From: Hydractinia symbiolongicarpus
Taxonomy: Eukaryota; Cnidaria; Hydrozoa; Anthoathecata; Hydractiniidae
Length of the DNA: 64,000 nucleotides
Assembly (NCBI RefSeq): GCF_029227915.1
Contig: NC_079882.1
Location: 3,224,001 to 3,288,000 of the forward strand
Direction: 5' to 3'
Part shown: positions 1 through 10,305 of the stretch, piece after piece
Layout of the letters: each line of letters opens with the position of its first letter
How positions within the stretch are numbered: the stretch's first letter is position 1
Made by a program: the position numbers and the translations under genes
Notes under the pieces: model-generated
Database searches by the model: none
Seen by the model: the letters and a program-made list of their open reading frames with translations, nothing else
Told to the model about the DNA's origin: nothing

Positions 1-520
1 TGTTATGAAAACTTATATAAAAAAATAAACTGGACAGGATAACGACATGGGGTTTCTTGAACTTTTTTAACTGAAGTTGCGATAAGGTTTTCTGGAAAAT
101 GGTATTACGCCCTATACTGGGTTTACTGACACGGTTTACCTGAAAAAACTCAGCCTGGTGATAACAACGGCTGTTGTTAGCTTTTTTAAGCTGAAGTTGC
201 GATAAGGTTTTTTTGCAAGGGATATTACGCCTATACATGTGTGACATGGTTAACCTGTACTGAATGTTTAACCCAGTGTCACAATTGTTATTAAACTTTC
301 ACAGGAACTTTTCCTGCAAAATAAAGCAATGTTGCATGATTGTTTTTGCTATGACAGGGTCACAAAAAATTGTAAACTGTGTTTTTATTTCAGCTAAAGT
401 TGCAGTGAAGTAAAATTTAAAAAAAAATATTATGCCAGAAACACTATAACCTTGGCACACAAGGTTATAGTGTTTCCTTGCTCGATTTGCAACGCACTTT
501 ATACCTGTACTGAAGCGCTC
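1..520. repeat. Degenerate tandem repeat
   Basis: A block containing CTGAAGTTGCGATAAGG begins near 70 and again near 190, each followed by a GTATTACGCC-like or ATATTACGCC-like segment. A more diverged copy (CTAAAGTTGCAGTGAAG, then ATTATGCC) lies near 393-435. I read this as two to three diverged units that run off the left window edge. No coding region is convincing here. Confidence 0.55.
438..476. repeat. Perfect 16-bp inverted repeat with 7-nt loop
   Basis: Arms GAAACACTATAACCTT (438-453) and AAGGTTATAGTGTTTC (461-476) are exact reverse complements around the loop GGCACAC. It lies in the third, most diverged unit of the left-edge tandem repeat. Its role is unknown; it may be the centre of a small foldback element. 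Confidence 0.8.
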
Positions 521-1556
521 CAACTGATTGTGTGAAAATCAGTTGTTTACTTTTAGAAAAAAACATCGTTTAAAATTGTTTGTCATAACCAATCTCTATA
601 ATAATAGCTATTGTCTGTATGTTCAAATTCTTGAAGCTACAAATAACAATTTTGATATAGTTTTATCAGCTTTGCTGTGACAAGAAAACTCCTGTGGATG
701 TTTGATTGTCCAAAAGTTATCACATGCAGCTGCATTTCATTGCCAATTCGTATTTTTACTTACCCTGTGTCATTTATTTATTTTGGGGAGTAGTGGGAGG
801 GGTTAAATTTGTCTCTTTTAGCCCTGACAGCCAGAATAATGTTTAAAGGGAACACAAAGTATAAAATTAGGAGACCTGGGACGAGCAAAGGAGTGTCATT
901 TTGGCAAAAAAATTCATGTTATCAATTCACCTTTATAATATCTATGCATTAATAAAGTTTAAATACACATCCCTTATCAGGTCTAAAATTACTGATAACA
1001 TAAAATGTCAAATTTGCTAATGCTTAAATATGTCATCATAATTTATGCAGCATAATAAATCCGAAATTCTTTAAATGTGAATATCTCAAGAACAAAAAGA
1101 ACATTTTAAAAAATTTAAAAAGACTTGTTAACCAACTTTTTAAGCTCTATAATAAGTCCAACAACATTTTATAGCTTGGGTTCCCTTTAAGTAAAAATAA
1201 AGTCACTTTATTTTGAACTTTTTTGTAAAAGAAGTCTTCACTTGGGCATTGTCAAACTGATATTGAAATGTTTTATTTTGTTCTCTGTTAATAGGACGAC
1301 ATTCCATTTTTTGTATAGGAAAATCAAAGGCTATATAGCTTTCAATCAAAGTTTGCTTCTAAAAAGAAAATAATCTAAACACAAGCCTTCTTAATATTTA
1401 CGTTTTAAAAAACATTAACAAAAAAAGTTTCTTTCAGGGAAACAGACAGCATTAAACCAGCCAAACAGGTTCAAGATCTTTTTATGAAATAAATTTAAAA
1501 GACATGTGTTCGATGCATATACTATACTTCTGTATCTTGGGGGTATGCTATTTTAT
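521..1556. other. No gene seen; AT-rich, possible old dispersed repeat
   Basis: I see no splice-bounded coding segment. The stretch at about 1020-1170 (ATATGTCATCATAATTTATG, then AATATCTCAAGAACAAAAAG, then TTTTTAAGCTCT) resembles the dispersed repeat near 49.9, 60.4 and 62.0 kb, so it may be a diverged copy. Confidence 0.35.
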
Positions 1557-1557
1557 A

Positions 1558-1592
1558 TCATCATCATCATCATCATCATTCTCGGCTTAACG
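1558..1592 (-). repeat. (TCA)n tract with LINE-tail sequence in inverted orientation
   Basis: About seven TCA triplets are followed by TTCTCGGCTTAACG. This is the reverse complement of the tail at 2709-2744 (CGTTAAGCCGAGAAT, then (GAT)n). The LINE remnant between is therefore bracketed by its own tail in opposite orientations, either from insertion of one element next to another or from a foldback arrangement. Confidence 0.7.
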
Positions 1593-1769
1593 ATGGGGAC
1601 AATTCATATGGGTTTTATAGCCAACATACACCCATATATGCTTCTAGCCACTTGATCCCAGATGAAGCTATTAGAAACATAATAACATAGTTTGACGCTT
1701 GCTGTTTTGCACAGGAACTTGTCTTTAAGATAGAGATTAAACTTATACATGCATGTTTTAAAAGTAGCA

Positions 1770-2745
1770 TACACCAGATGATTTGGTTCTCATAGCAGAG
1801 TCGATGGAAGAACTACTTAAAAAGTTTGAGAAGTTGAAGAAAGGACTATAAGAGAAAGGGCTAAGGGTGAACACAGTAAAGTCTAAAGTCATGATAGTAG
1901 CATTACAGCCAAGTGTGACCTTGTAGTTAGAAAGTGGCCTTGTGGAGTTTGCAGGAAAGGGGTTGGTAGTAACTCAATTTTTTGTCAGACTTGCAAGCAT
2001 TGGGTACATAAGAAATGCAGTAGTATTGGTAGAAGGTTAAGAGCTGACATTCAGTTTGTATGCAGGCGTTGCAAAGGTGAGATTATAGAGAATGAAGTAT
2101 TTCCAGCTTCAATTATGTACAACAGTGGCTCGTTAGAGATAGTTGAGAACTTCTGTTACTTAGGTGATATGTTGGGCAGTGAAGGGGGTGTTGGAAGAAG
2201 TGTTACTTGCAGGATAGGTTCTGCTTGAAAAAAGTTCAGAGAGTTGTCAATTGAGTTGAAAGGTAGGTTGTATGAGGCCTGTGTAAGAAGTGTTATGTTG
2301 TACGGTAGTGAGACATGAGCAGTGAAGCAGGAAGATCTTGACCGTTTAGAAAGGAATGATATGAGAATGGTTAGGTGGATGTGTAACGCCAGTCTGAGAG
2401 ACAGAAAGAGTTCAGATGAGCTAAGAAGCAGGCTATATCCGTAGAATTAAAGATGTTAACCAGATAAGAAGATTGAATTGGCTGGGGCACTTGGAAAGAA
2501 TGGAGGGGGATAATTGGGTCAGAAAGGGTAGAGACTTGATAGTTCCTGGGGCAAAGCCCAGAGGCAGACCGATAAAAGACTTGGCAGGAGGTTATAAGGA
2601 CAGACTTAATACAGAGGAAATTGAGTTTAGATTTAACACAGTCTATATCAGATTGGAAGAGGGTCATTAATATATCCCGTCCAACTCATGCTAGCATGGA
2701 AAACAGACGTTAAGCCGAGAATATGATGATGATGATGATGATGAC
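1770..2745 (+). pseudogene. Broken non-LTR retrotransposon (LINE): RT end, PHD-like finger, C-terminal region
   Basis: Conceptual pieces in shifting frames read as the end of a reverse transcriptase (DDLVLIAESMEELLKKFEKL; the usual YADD is damaged to PDD). A Cys/His finger follows at about 1915-2080 (PCGVC, CQTCKHWVHKKC, CRRC), then the common post-RT segment (FCYLGDMLGSEGG, RLYEACVRSVMLYGSET). The end is RLNWLGHLERMEGDNWV and PRGRPIKDLAGG at about 2473-2600. Stops and at least one frameshift interrupt it, and nothing upstream of the RT palm survives, so it is 5'-truncated and dead. The 3' tail GTTAAGCCGAG plus (GAT)n at 2709-2744 marks the insertion end. The clade (Jockey, CR1, RTE-like) is not assigned. 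Confidence 0.85.
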
Positions 2746-4708
2746 CTGTCCATCTGTCTGTACAATAACAACATTGCCACTAAGACATCACAAGGCCCAT
2801 CACAATGCGATGGCATGCAATTTCTCCCCCATTGTTTCAAAGCCTCAGAACTTATTTTTTTTCATTCAATCTTTCTTTGCTTCTTCGGCCTTACAATGAA
2901 TAATGAGAACGCTATGTGTGATTTACACAATATATACGTATTTGTTCATTATTCAGTAAATGTGGAATAGAACATTTTAATTTATTGCTATCTTTGTAAT
3001 TATTCATGAAAGCAAACTTTTATTATTATTAAAACTATAGATATATAACTTCTATATCTGTACAGTCTTGATCAGTAATTTCTCGTTTCATTTTGGCATT
3101 CAATACATTTCAACTAGAAGAATTGGTATTGAATGGTTGTAATCTATGTTCTAGTTGATTTCTAAATTATTATCAGTTTGGATACTCTATTCCTCCAGCT
3201 TTTCAACATGTTCACAGGGTATGAAAATTTGAACAAACCAGGCCAGCAAGTTTTTAAACTCAACTTATTGAAATATTGAAACTTACTTATAACTCCTCAC
3301 CTTAGTTCATATATTGACCTTTCACAGTGCTGAATAAAGGTAAGGTTTTCATCTCTTAGTACTAAGCAATAGACATAAAATTTTAATTAATGCTTATGAA
3401 AACCCAATTTAACATGTGCGTAAAACATCTGGCTCATTTAACTTGAATGCAAATTTGGAGAAACTTGACATCATTATCAAAGTTTTTACCATTTTTTTAA
3501 GTTCTAAAAGTACGAAGCACCGAGTAAGGAGTTGTGACCACATTAGTAAACCAAAATCTAGAAACCCTGGTCAGAAGATTTAGAATATAAAATGAAAAGT
3601 ATTTTTTTATTTATGAGTTTTAACATTTATCTATTAGACACCTGCATGCCAAATTTTTGGGTCACATACCTTTCAGGAGCTTTGATCTTGGCTATCACCT
3701 TGACCCTTAGAACTTTAAACTTATAATACAACTTTATTTCATCAAGAAAAATCAATTGGTATAATTTGACACGTGACTAATCCTATTTTGCGATTTTTTT
3801 GGATTTTACCCAAAAATCGAAAAAAACCCGGATTTTTGGGCAATTGTTGGCAACTTTTTATGCGATCTATGTAAAAACTGGAAAGTATTTTAAATATATA
3901 ACTTTTATTCAGCTTGAGGAAACTTCAAACAGAATGTAAAAATTCGTACTACAGGCCTATCAATAAGGCGAGAGCAATAGCACTTGCTCATGCAAAGGCT
4001 CACCCAATTCTGAGAAATGAGAAACTAGCTTAGCTATTAATTGCTCCCCAAATTCCACAAAAAGTTAGTCTGTCTGAGCAATATCAATTCATCTCACATG
4101 AAAATCAATGTTATCTTTCTTATTATTTGCAGTAAAAATTAACCAAAATATATACAAAAAAGATGATAAAATAGAATATGTTCATATGTTCAAAAAACCC
4201 TGGACTAAATAGAGTTAATATATACTAATATAAACTTGGGAAAAGATGCAAGGTTGGTAAACACTAGCTTTTATTTAAAAAAGATGTTAAATAGCTAGTA
4301 TGTGTATGACAAAAACGACTAGCTTAGAATATAGTCCAGGAGACTTTTTACACTTTAAAGCTACCACCTTTAAAATCACTATTTTATCCTTTTTAATGAA
4401 AAATTGCACTTTTTTCCATGACAGAAAAATGATTAAAGCAAAAACACCTTGCCATACTGTATAATCAGTAAATTTTTAAAACAAAATTCCAGGACTTTCT
4501 TAAAATAATTAACTAAAAATCCCAGGTTGGTATTGTGATTTTCACCGATGTTACAAACCAGTTGAAATAACAGCTGATTCGAAATATGTTATGTCTGTGT
4601 CCTAAGGTCCTTGCAAAAAATTTTTTCGATCAGCAAAAGAAAAGTATTTTTTAGGACCAAAAAACCACCTAGTGCCACAAGTCGTCCCTTTATATATTAT
4701 AGGTGTAT
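2746..4708. other. No gene seen
   Basis: AT-rich sequence without a splice-bounded coding signal on either strand. A foldback-like stretch at about 3789-3840 has runs that read as inverted copies of each other (TTTTTTGGATTTTACCC against CCCGGATTTTTGGGCAA). It is probably old repeat debris. Confidence 0.4.
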
Positions 4709-5510
4709 AAGACCCTGGCCATTTCTTGAATAAAACTATGCCAGAGCTACGAAAATCACACGCTAAAAAATTACAAGTGCTATGGTGTGCGAAAAATCGC
4801 ACTCGTAAGCAAAATTTACAAGTGTGATGTGAATATTTGCAAGTGTGATTCACACTTAACTATTTTTTGTTTACCGCAACGTTATGTTATTTAAGCTGTA
4901 TAGAAATGAATTTTGTAAAACGTATTAACCACAAGTGCAAGGTTGAAACGTTGGACGCGATGATGTGTTGGCAGATTCACTATATGTTTTTGGCATTAAA
5001 TATATTTTTAGACATTTTTGATTTCTCTTTCCCCTTTTAAAAATATTTTTTTAACTTTATTCACCATTTTTTTTCTTTGGTATTACATTACAAAAACATT
5101 CGTCTGAAAGCTGTCATAAGGTACAGGACACCTAACCTCTCCCATGTTCTGGTTATAATTAACTTGCATGCGTGCGCACTCTTCTCGCAGTATTCTCTGT
5201 GACGATGAAGGTTGGACTGACTTGTGGCATGGTTCCAAATGGTCTTCCGTTCGGGTCTCAGTGTAATGCAACAAGAGTGTCAGCATGAAGGAAAGGGGCC
5301 GACTTTAATGTTCTCTATACTTTTTAAACAAATCAATCACAAAGAAATAAATGTTATGTAATCAGCGTAATAGCCTTTTTCATCACTCTATAATGTTTTA
5401 GGAAAAGAAAAAATTCACAAGTGCGATAAAAAGCACCCGTAAATCTTTTTACGAGTGTGCAGGCGAGTGCACGTGCGATCGCACTCGTCTCAAGAAATGG
5501 CCTGAAGACC
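4709..5510. mobile_element. Non-autonomous TIR transposon, 6-bp target duplication
   Basis: The element spans 4715-5504. It begins CTGGCCATTTCTTGA and ends TCAAGAAATGGCCTG, a 15-bp terminal inverted repeat with one mismatch. It is flanked on both sides by AAGACC (4709-4714 and 5505-5510), an exact 6-bp target site duplication. Subterminal regions carry repeated ACAAGTG(C/T)GA and GCACTCGT motifs in both orientations, as hAT-type elements often do. Apparent ORFs inside (for example minus strand 5083-5286) show no transposase motif, so it is non-autonomous. Confidence 0.75.
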
Positions 5511-6530
5511 ACAGTGATAAGTTTAAGGACTACTAAAAATTGATTGGTGGCAGTTGTATTTGAAGCAAAGTAAAAGAATTGGCACCAGAATTTAGAGTTT
5601 TGATGATGCTTGTGGATCAGATTATATAATTGTTAATTTTTTCAAGTTTCTTCTTATTATATATAGACCAGCTCAGGTACTGTGACGCATACAATGACAT
5701 ATTTTCAATATTAATGGTAGCCTATAGAATCAGCAGTGAAGCTGTCCCACAGGACTTTTTCTCTCCTCACAAGATGCCAAGAGAAGTCACCAAGAACACC
5801 TCTCAATAACCTAAGGTAGGAATATACTGGTGAAACGTCTAGCAGCTTCAAATACTCTTTATAGCTAAACTACTAGCGAGCTATAGCTACACACATGCAC
5901 ATCCGTGTGAGATAAACTAATCGTACTTACATTGACAAAAAATTAACTGATCCATGGAAAGTAATTGTACGACTTAATCAAATTAATGCCTGCTTCATTT
6001 CTTTCGCTTCTCTGCTCTTGTTGCCTTTTTGTCAAAAAAAACAGACATCTAAAAATTCTTGTCCCGATGTCCCGGAATATTCTTGGTAGACCGTACAGCT
6101 ACAAAAATGATGATTCAGCATAATTCTTTAACTAACTCTATTAGAACATCGAGACAAAAGGAGTGTGACGACATATCCTTATTATCAACGAAATATATCA
6201 TACTGGGAAAAGGGATGTCCTTAATTTATCATGCATCAGCATAGTTTTATTCTGTATTTCAATTAGATACAACCATGTAACAGTGTTTTTCTACGCGAAG
6301 CCGCAGTTTAATCGAAGAGCCAGAAAAGGGTCGCTTGATGTCGAGTCGACCAAAAGTATCATCGATTTTTAATAAAGAAAACGAAGGTCAATCTCGGCCA
6401 AAAAACTATTTGGCAGATCTGTATGTCCAACCTTGTTCTGCAGGCCTGTGGCGTTTCTTAATATGAAAATCGCAAAAGTTTTTTTGTACCCTTTAGCTTA
6501 GTACACCAGTAAAGCGTGTTAAGCCTAATG

Positions 6531-6614
6531 CAACCTCGTTCCCAGGGCTCTTTATTTCTTATTTGGCGCTGTAAATATGCTAAAAAGAGACAACAGGTGC
6601 TGGGATCGTGGTTA
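6531..6614. mobile_element. CAACCTCGTT-family MITE
   Basis: It starts CAACCTCGTTCCCAGGGC and ends CAGGTGCTGGGATCGTGGTT, imperfect terminal inverted repeats around a short core with TTTGGCGCTG. The same ends recur at 6997, 8810, 12991, 13664 and 28617. No clear target duplication remains here. A related half element (GCAGGCCTGTGGCG) lies just upstream at 6438. Confidence 0.7.
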
Positions 6615-6987
6615 AAGTACAAAAAGTCCCTGGTTGTAAGGTTTATCAAAAGTTATTTATTATTTATTTTTTAAAACTTCGCGATATACTACATTTTTAG
6701 TAGAATTAAATGTTAGAATTTTTCAAAACACCACTCACTGTATTTGCAAAAAGCTTTGTCATAGGATGACAGTATATGATGACAACATCTTGTCGATCAA
6801 AAACCCTTGTACTATGTGATGACCTTTCAAGTATCTTCAAAATCATTAGTAATGCAAACTATTTTTTTTTACCGATCGTTTACATTTTTGCATTCCCCCC
6901 TAAATATGGTTAAGGACGGGTTAACAATAAGTTTATGGTGCCCATTTCGAAATTATTTTGCGTTTGGATTATGCGTCAATGCCTTTG

Positions 6988-7080
6988 GGTACTAGGCATT
7001 CTCATTCCAGTGCCTGTTGTCACTTTTGCCCGAAGTCAGAAAAGATACAAGATGCCCTCGGGACGAGGTTGGGTACTAGG
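6988..7080. mobile_element. CAACCTCGTT-family MITE with 9-bp target duplication
   Basis: The body is 6997-7071; its decayed left end reads CATTCTCATTCCAGTGCC and its right end is GCCCTCGGGACGAGGTTG. It is flanked by the exact 9-bp direct repeat GGTACTAGG at 6988-6996 and 7072-7080. The 9-bp duplication, seen also for the copy at 28617, points to a Mutator/MULE-like mobiliser; that superfamily is inferred from duplication length only. Confidence 0.75.
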
Positions 7081-7489
7081 CTTTTAAAAGGTATTTTAAA
7101 AACTTATGTAACAGATGCGTCTTCGCTATTCTGCAATCATGGTAAGCATAAAGTCAATCTAGGGTCAACAATGCATCATAATTTAAGTTTTTTTTCTCAT
7201 ATTTTTCTATAATTACGGAGATTATATATTTCGAACGTATTGCTTTTGCATGATAAAAAACGCACTTTAAGGGAAATAATTTTAGCAAGAACTAATAATA
7301 TTCGCGAGATTAAAACTCAGTTTATCTCAAAGCTCTGTGGACGAGAATGGGCAAGTCCTAATATTTTGCGAAATTTAAAATTCGCGAATATTGGCGATAA
7401 AAAGATTTGATAACATTTTGTTTCTCAAATTTTATGCGGGAGACATAAATTAAGACTGCTAGAGTTGAATATTATAAACCTCGAACCCA

Positions 7490-7561
7490 GGGCCTGTAGC
7501 GTTTTTTGATATGAAGATATGAAACGCGTATCATCTTCATATCAAAAAACGCTACAGGCCC
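7490..7561. repeat. Perfect 29-bp inverted repeat (MITE core)
   Basis: Arms 7490-7518 (starting GGGCCTGTAGCG) and 7533-7561 (ending CGCTACAGGCCC) are exact reverse complements over 29 bp with a 14-nt loop. Outside the arms, AACCTCGAACCCA on the left and GGCTGGAGGTTGG on the right are decayed versions of the CAACCTCGTT ends, so this is probably a recent palindromic member of that MITE family. Confidence 0.85.
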
Positions 7562-8527
7562 TCGGCTGGAGGTTGGAATATTATCACGGAAATTAATTTT
7601 AGTGAATTTCGCGAAAAGTTAGTTTTCCAATAATTTTTGCGGCAACTAATTTTTGCGAAATTAACAAACACTACCTGCATTTTTGTTAGCTATTATTCAC
7701 GTAATGACTTATGTGTCCATCATAGAAATTGATTAAAGCTCTTAACAGAACTTAAAACTAGAAGATTCCCATCAATTTTTAGGAGAGAAGAGAAGTTGAA
7801 AGAACAGACTAACTCTTTTTTTTTTGAAGCGAAAAAACTGTATTTTTAGGAGGAGAAAAATTTTTTAAGGGGTAAGGGCGAATTTTCTCTATAATAATAG
7901 CCGTATTTTGTCTGTCTCTCATCAACATACACGAAATAGCGCGTAATTTTAATACGGACGACCACATGGATTTTTGCACGGGTACCGACTAGTGTTTTAA
8001 TATTATCGTGAGGTTAAGCATGCAACTACACTCTTTCGATTTTTTGTGTTCAATGCTTTCGCAAACTTTGTTATATTACCAGCAACTGCTCTGAATCCTT
8101 GCAATTGTAATAGACTAACGCAATACTCTCCCCATGGCAATTATAACGTGTAACAAACGAGATCTTACCTTTCATAATTACAAAGACAAGTTTGTTAACA
8201 TAACTTTTACATGGTTTCTACGTCCTTCATTGAATCTAGAATCTAGCGATTGTAACTATTTGTTTACTCGTTTAAATTAACTTAGCAACAGTTTGAGTAA
8301 CAGCTGTGAAGGTTTTATACAAAAATATGGCGCACAATCTTTGCTTTTTACGATTTTTTAGGACCGTAACAGGCGTAGTTGATAAAAACCATCCTTGATA
8401 AATAATTGACATAAACTGGTTAAAATGTCAAGCCGGAACATAAATCTCATGAAAAATAACAAAATATAAACACAAGGATGTATGGCAAGATTTTTTTTTT
8501 GTGAAACGTAACTACAGTACAGCAAGC

Positions 8528-8576
8528 ATGTCTTGGGAAAAACTAAACAGATTCATACTAAAAACGTGGAAAAAAG
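8528..8576 (+). CDS. Candidate first coding exon of the SLC6 gene
   Basis: ATG at 8528 opens 16 codons (MSWEKLNRFILKTWKK) and then a single G before a possible donor GTACTT. That phase (one base) is exactly what the first certain SLC6 exon needs at 10306. The donor is weak and the intron would be about 1.7 kb, so this is a guess. The alternative is that translation starts at ATG 10269, just before the acceptor. Confidence 0.25.
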
Positions 8577-8809
8577 GTACTTTTTTTTGTTTTCGGAATT
8601 ATCTCAAGAAACGTTTTAATCCATACCTACAGGAAGTGCATATTAGAAGATATAGATAGATAAATAGTATTATATTTGCGGTTACACAACCGCCAATAGC
8701 TTATAAGGTATTGTCTAATCATTTAAGTCAGTTTGATAACTTGAGTTTCATCGCTCCACATATGTAACATGCTGGTTTGGAAATTCACTGATTTACGGAT
8801 AATTTTTAT

Positions 8810-8878
8810 CAACCTCGTCCCAATGCCTTTTTTAGAGTTTTTATGTTGGGTTGGCGTAAAAAGCCGGGAACGAGATTG
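8810..8878. mobile_element. CAACCTCGTT-family MITE
   Basis: The left end is CAACCTCGTCCCAATGCC and the right end is GCCGGGAACGAGATTG; the total is 69 bp. No clear target duplication is left. Confidence 0.65.
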
Positions 8879-10305
8879 ACATTGTAGTAAAATCTAAGGG
8901 GAGAATTGTTACCCTATCATTGTTCAGGTAAAGGTTACGCTAAAACAAAAATGAACAGATATTTTCTCGTGCTCATTGACAAATTTAAGCATTAGAAAGT
9001 GATTTAGTGATGATGTTACACATTCGAACTTCGTATCCAGGGATTTTCAAGCCCATGATTTTTTTGACAGAATTAGGCCGTCCAGTTCACAGCTTTCAAA
9101 CGAAAAAGATTCCAGGTTGTTTAATATTCCATAATTCAGTCTAATTATATACAATTTGGTTTCCATGGATCTTTCCTTATCACATAGACATTAGAAAAAA
9201 TTGCGCTAACCAAGGGACCTTGGACACGAGGTAGACCATATGAGGTTTTAAAAAGTGGAGGTATGGAAACAAGGGTGTACAGATTTCCTGAACGCATTAT
9301 AAACCTCGTGTTGATAAATTGCTGCGACGCATTGTCGGTTGACGTAAATACCTTAAACATTTCTTTTAGCGTGAAAGAGAATGAGCAAGCGATAGATTAC
9401 AAAGATAAGCAATCTCCAATACTGTGTCTTAATTATTTACTTTAACTATCTCATTTGGACGATTAATTATCTTCCACCACAATAAAGGTGTTCAAATCAA
9501 GCACGAAACGCGTCATTTCTTTCACAGGAAGAAATGTGAAAAAGTTTTAGAAGAATTATGAATGATTGGTTTGTTTGGTAGAAAAAGTAATATTTATCAT
9601 TTTAAAGGGTTTTATTTTGTTATATTTTTCAAAATGCTGGTAAATTGATTTTATTTTGATAATGGAGAAGTCATTTTTACTTTCCAACTGTGACAGTGGT
9701 TAGTATACAATTTATCTCTTCCACTGTTCTCCATATCTCCATTATTTGACGAGTGAACCGTGGATTTTTGGATTGGCAACAACTACTATAAGAAACATTT
9801 TTTGCGTTTACCTGTTGTAGGTTTTACATGGATTTTGATATGATGGTTAAATGATGGCTTTAAGTACTCTCCTTTCCTTAGGACATTCGTTAAAACCAGT
9901 GTTTATGCTTAATTTGAATCACTGCTTCTTGCAAGCTGTCTTCAACTGTGTATCATAATTAAATATTCTTATCTACTGCGTTATGTTGAAGAGTGTGTAG
10001 TTGATGTTTATACGCCTGGTTTCTATCTTTTCTAATCATTGTTTGAAAGTCCTTCATTGAAAAAAGAATAAAACCTGCCCAGGGAACGTTTTTGTTTTAA
10101 TATCAGGAGCTGGCGAATTAACGTAGTGATAGCGTTCGAAAAAAGTCTCGCGTCATCAATAGTCGTTCTTGTTGCCAAAAGAAGTTAACGTCCAGTTTAA
10201 ATTAACTCTAATTTACGATTTTTCCGAAAAAAATACTTTAGAAAAGTTTGCGAAAAATCTTTAGTCGAATGAGTTCAGTTAGCTATTTATCATTCTGCTT
10301 TTTAG
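8879..10305. other. Upstream region of the SLC6 gene, no further exon identified
   Basis: Apart from the SLC6 start context near 10248-10305 I find no supported coding segment. CCAAGGGACCTTGGACACGA near 9211-9230 has a decayed MITE-like end. The stretch may hold 5' UTR exons and the promoter; I cannot place a TATA box with confidence. Confidence 0.35.

Noticed and set aside
5083-5286. 67-codon minus-strand frame
   Set aside because: Inside the 6-bp-duplication TIR element, with no transposase motif.
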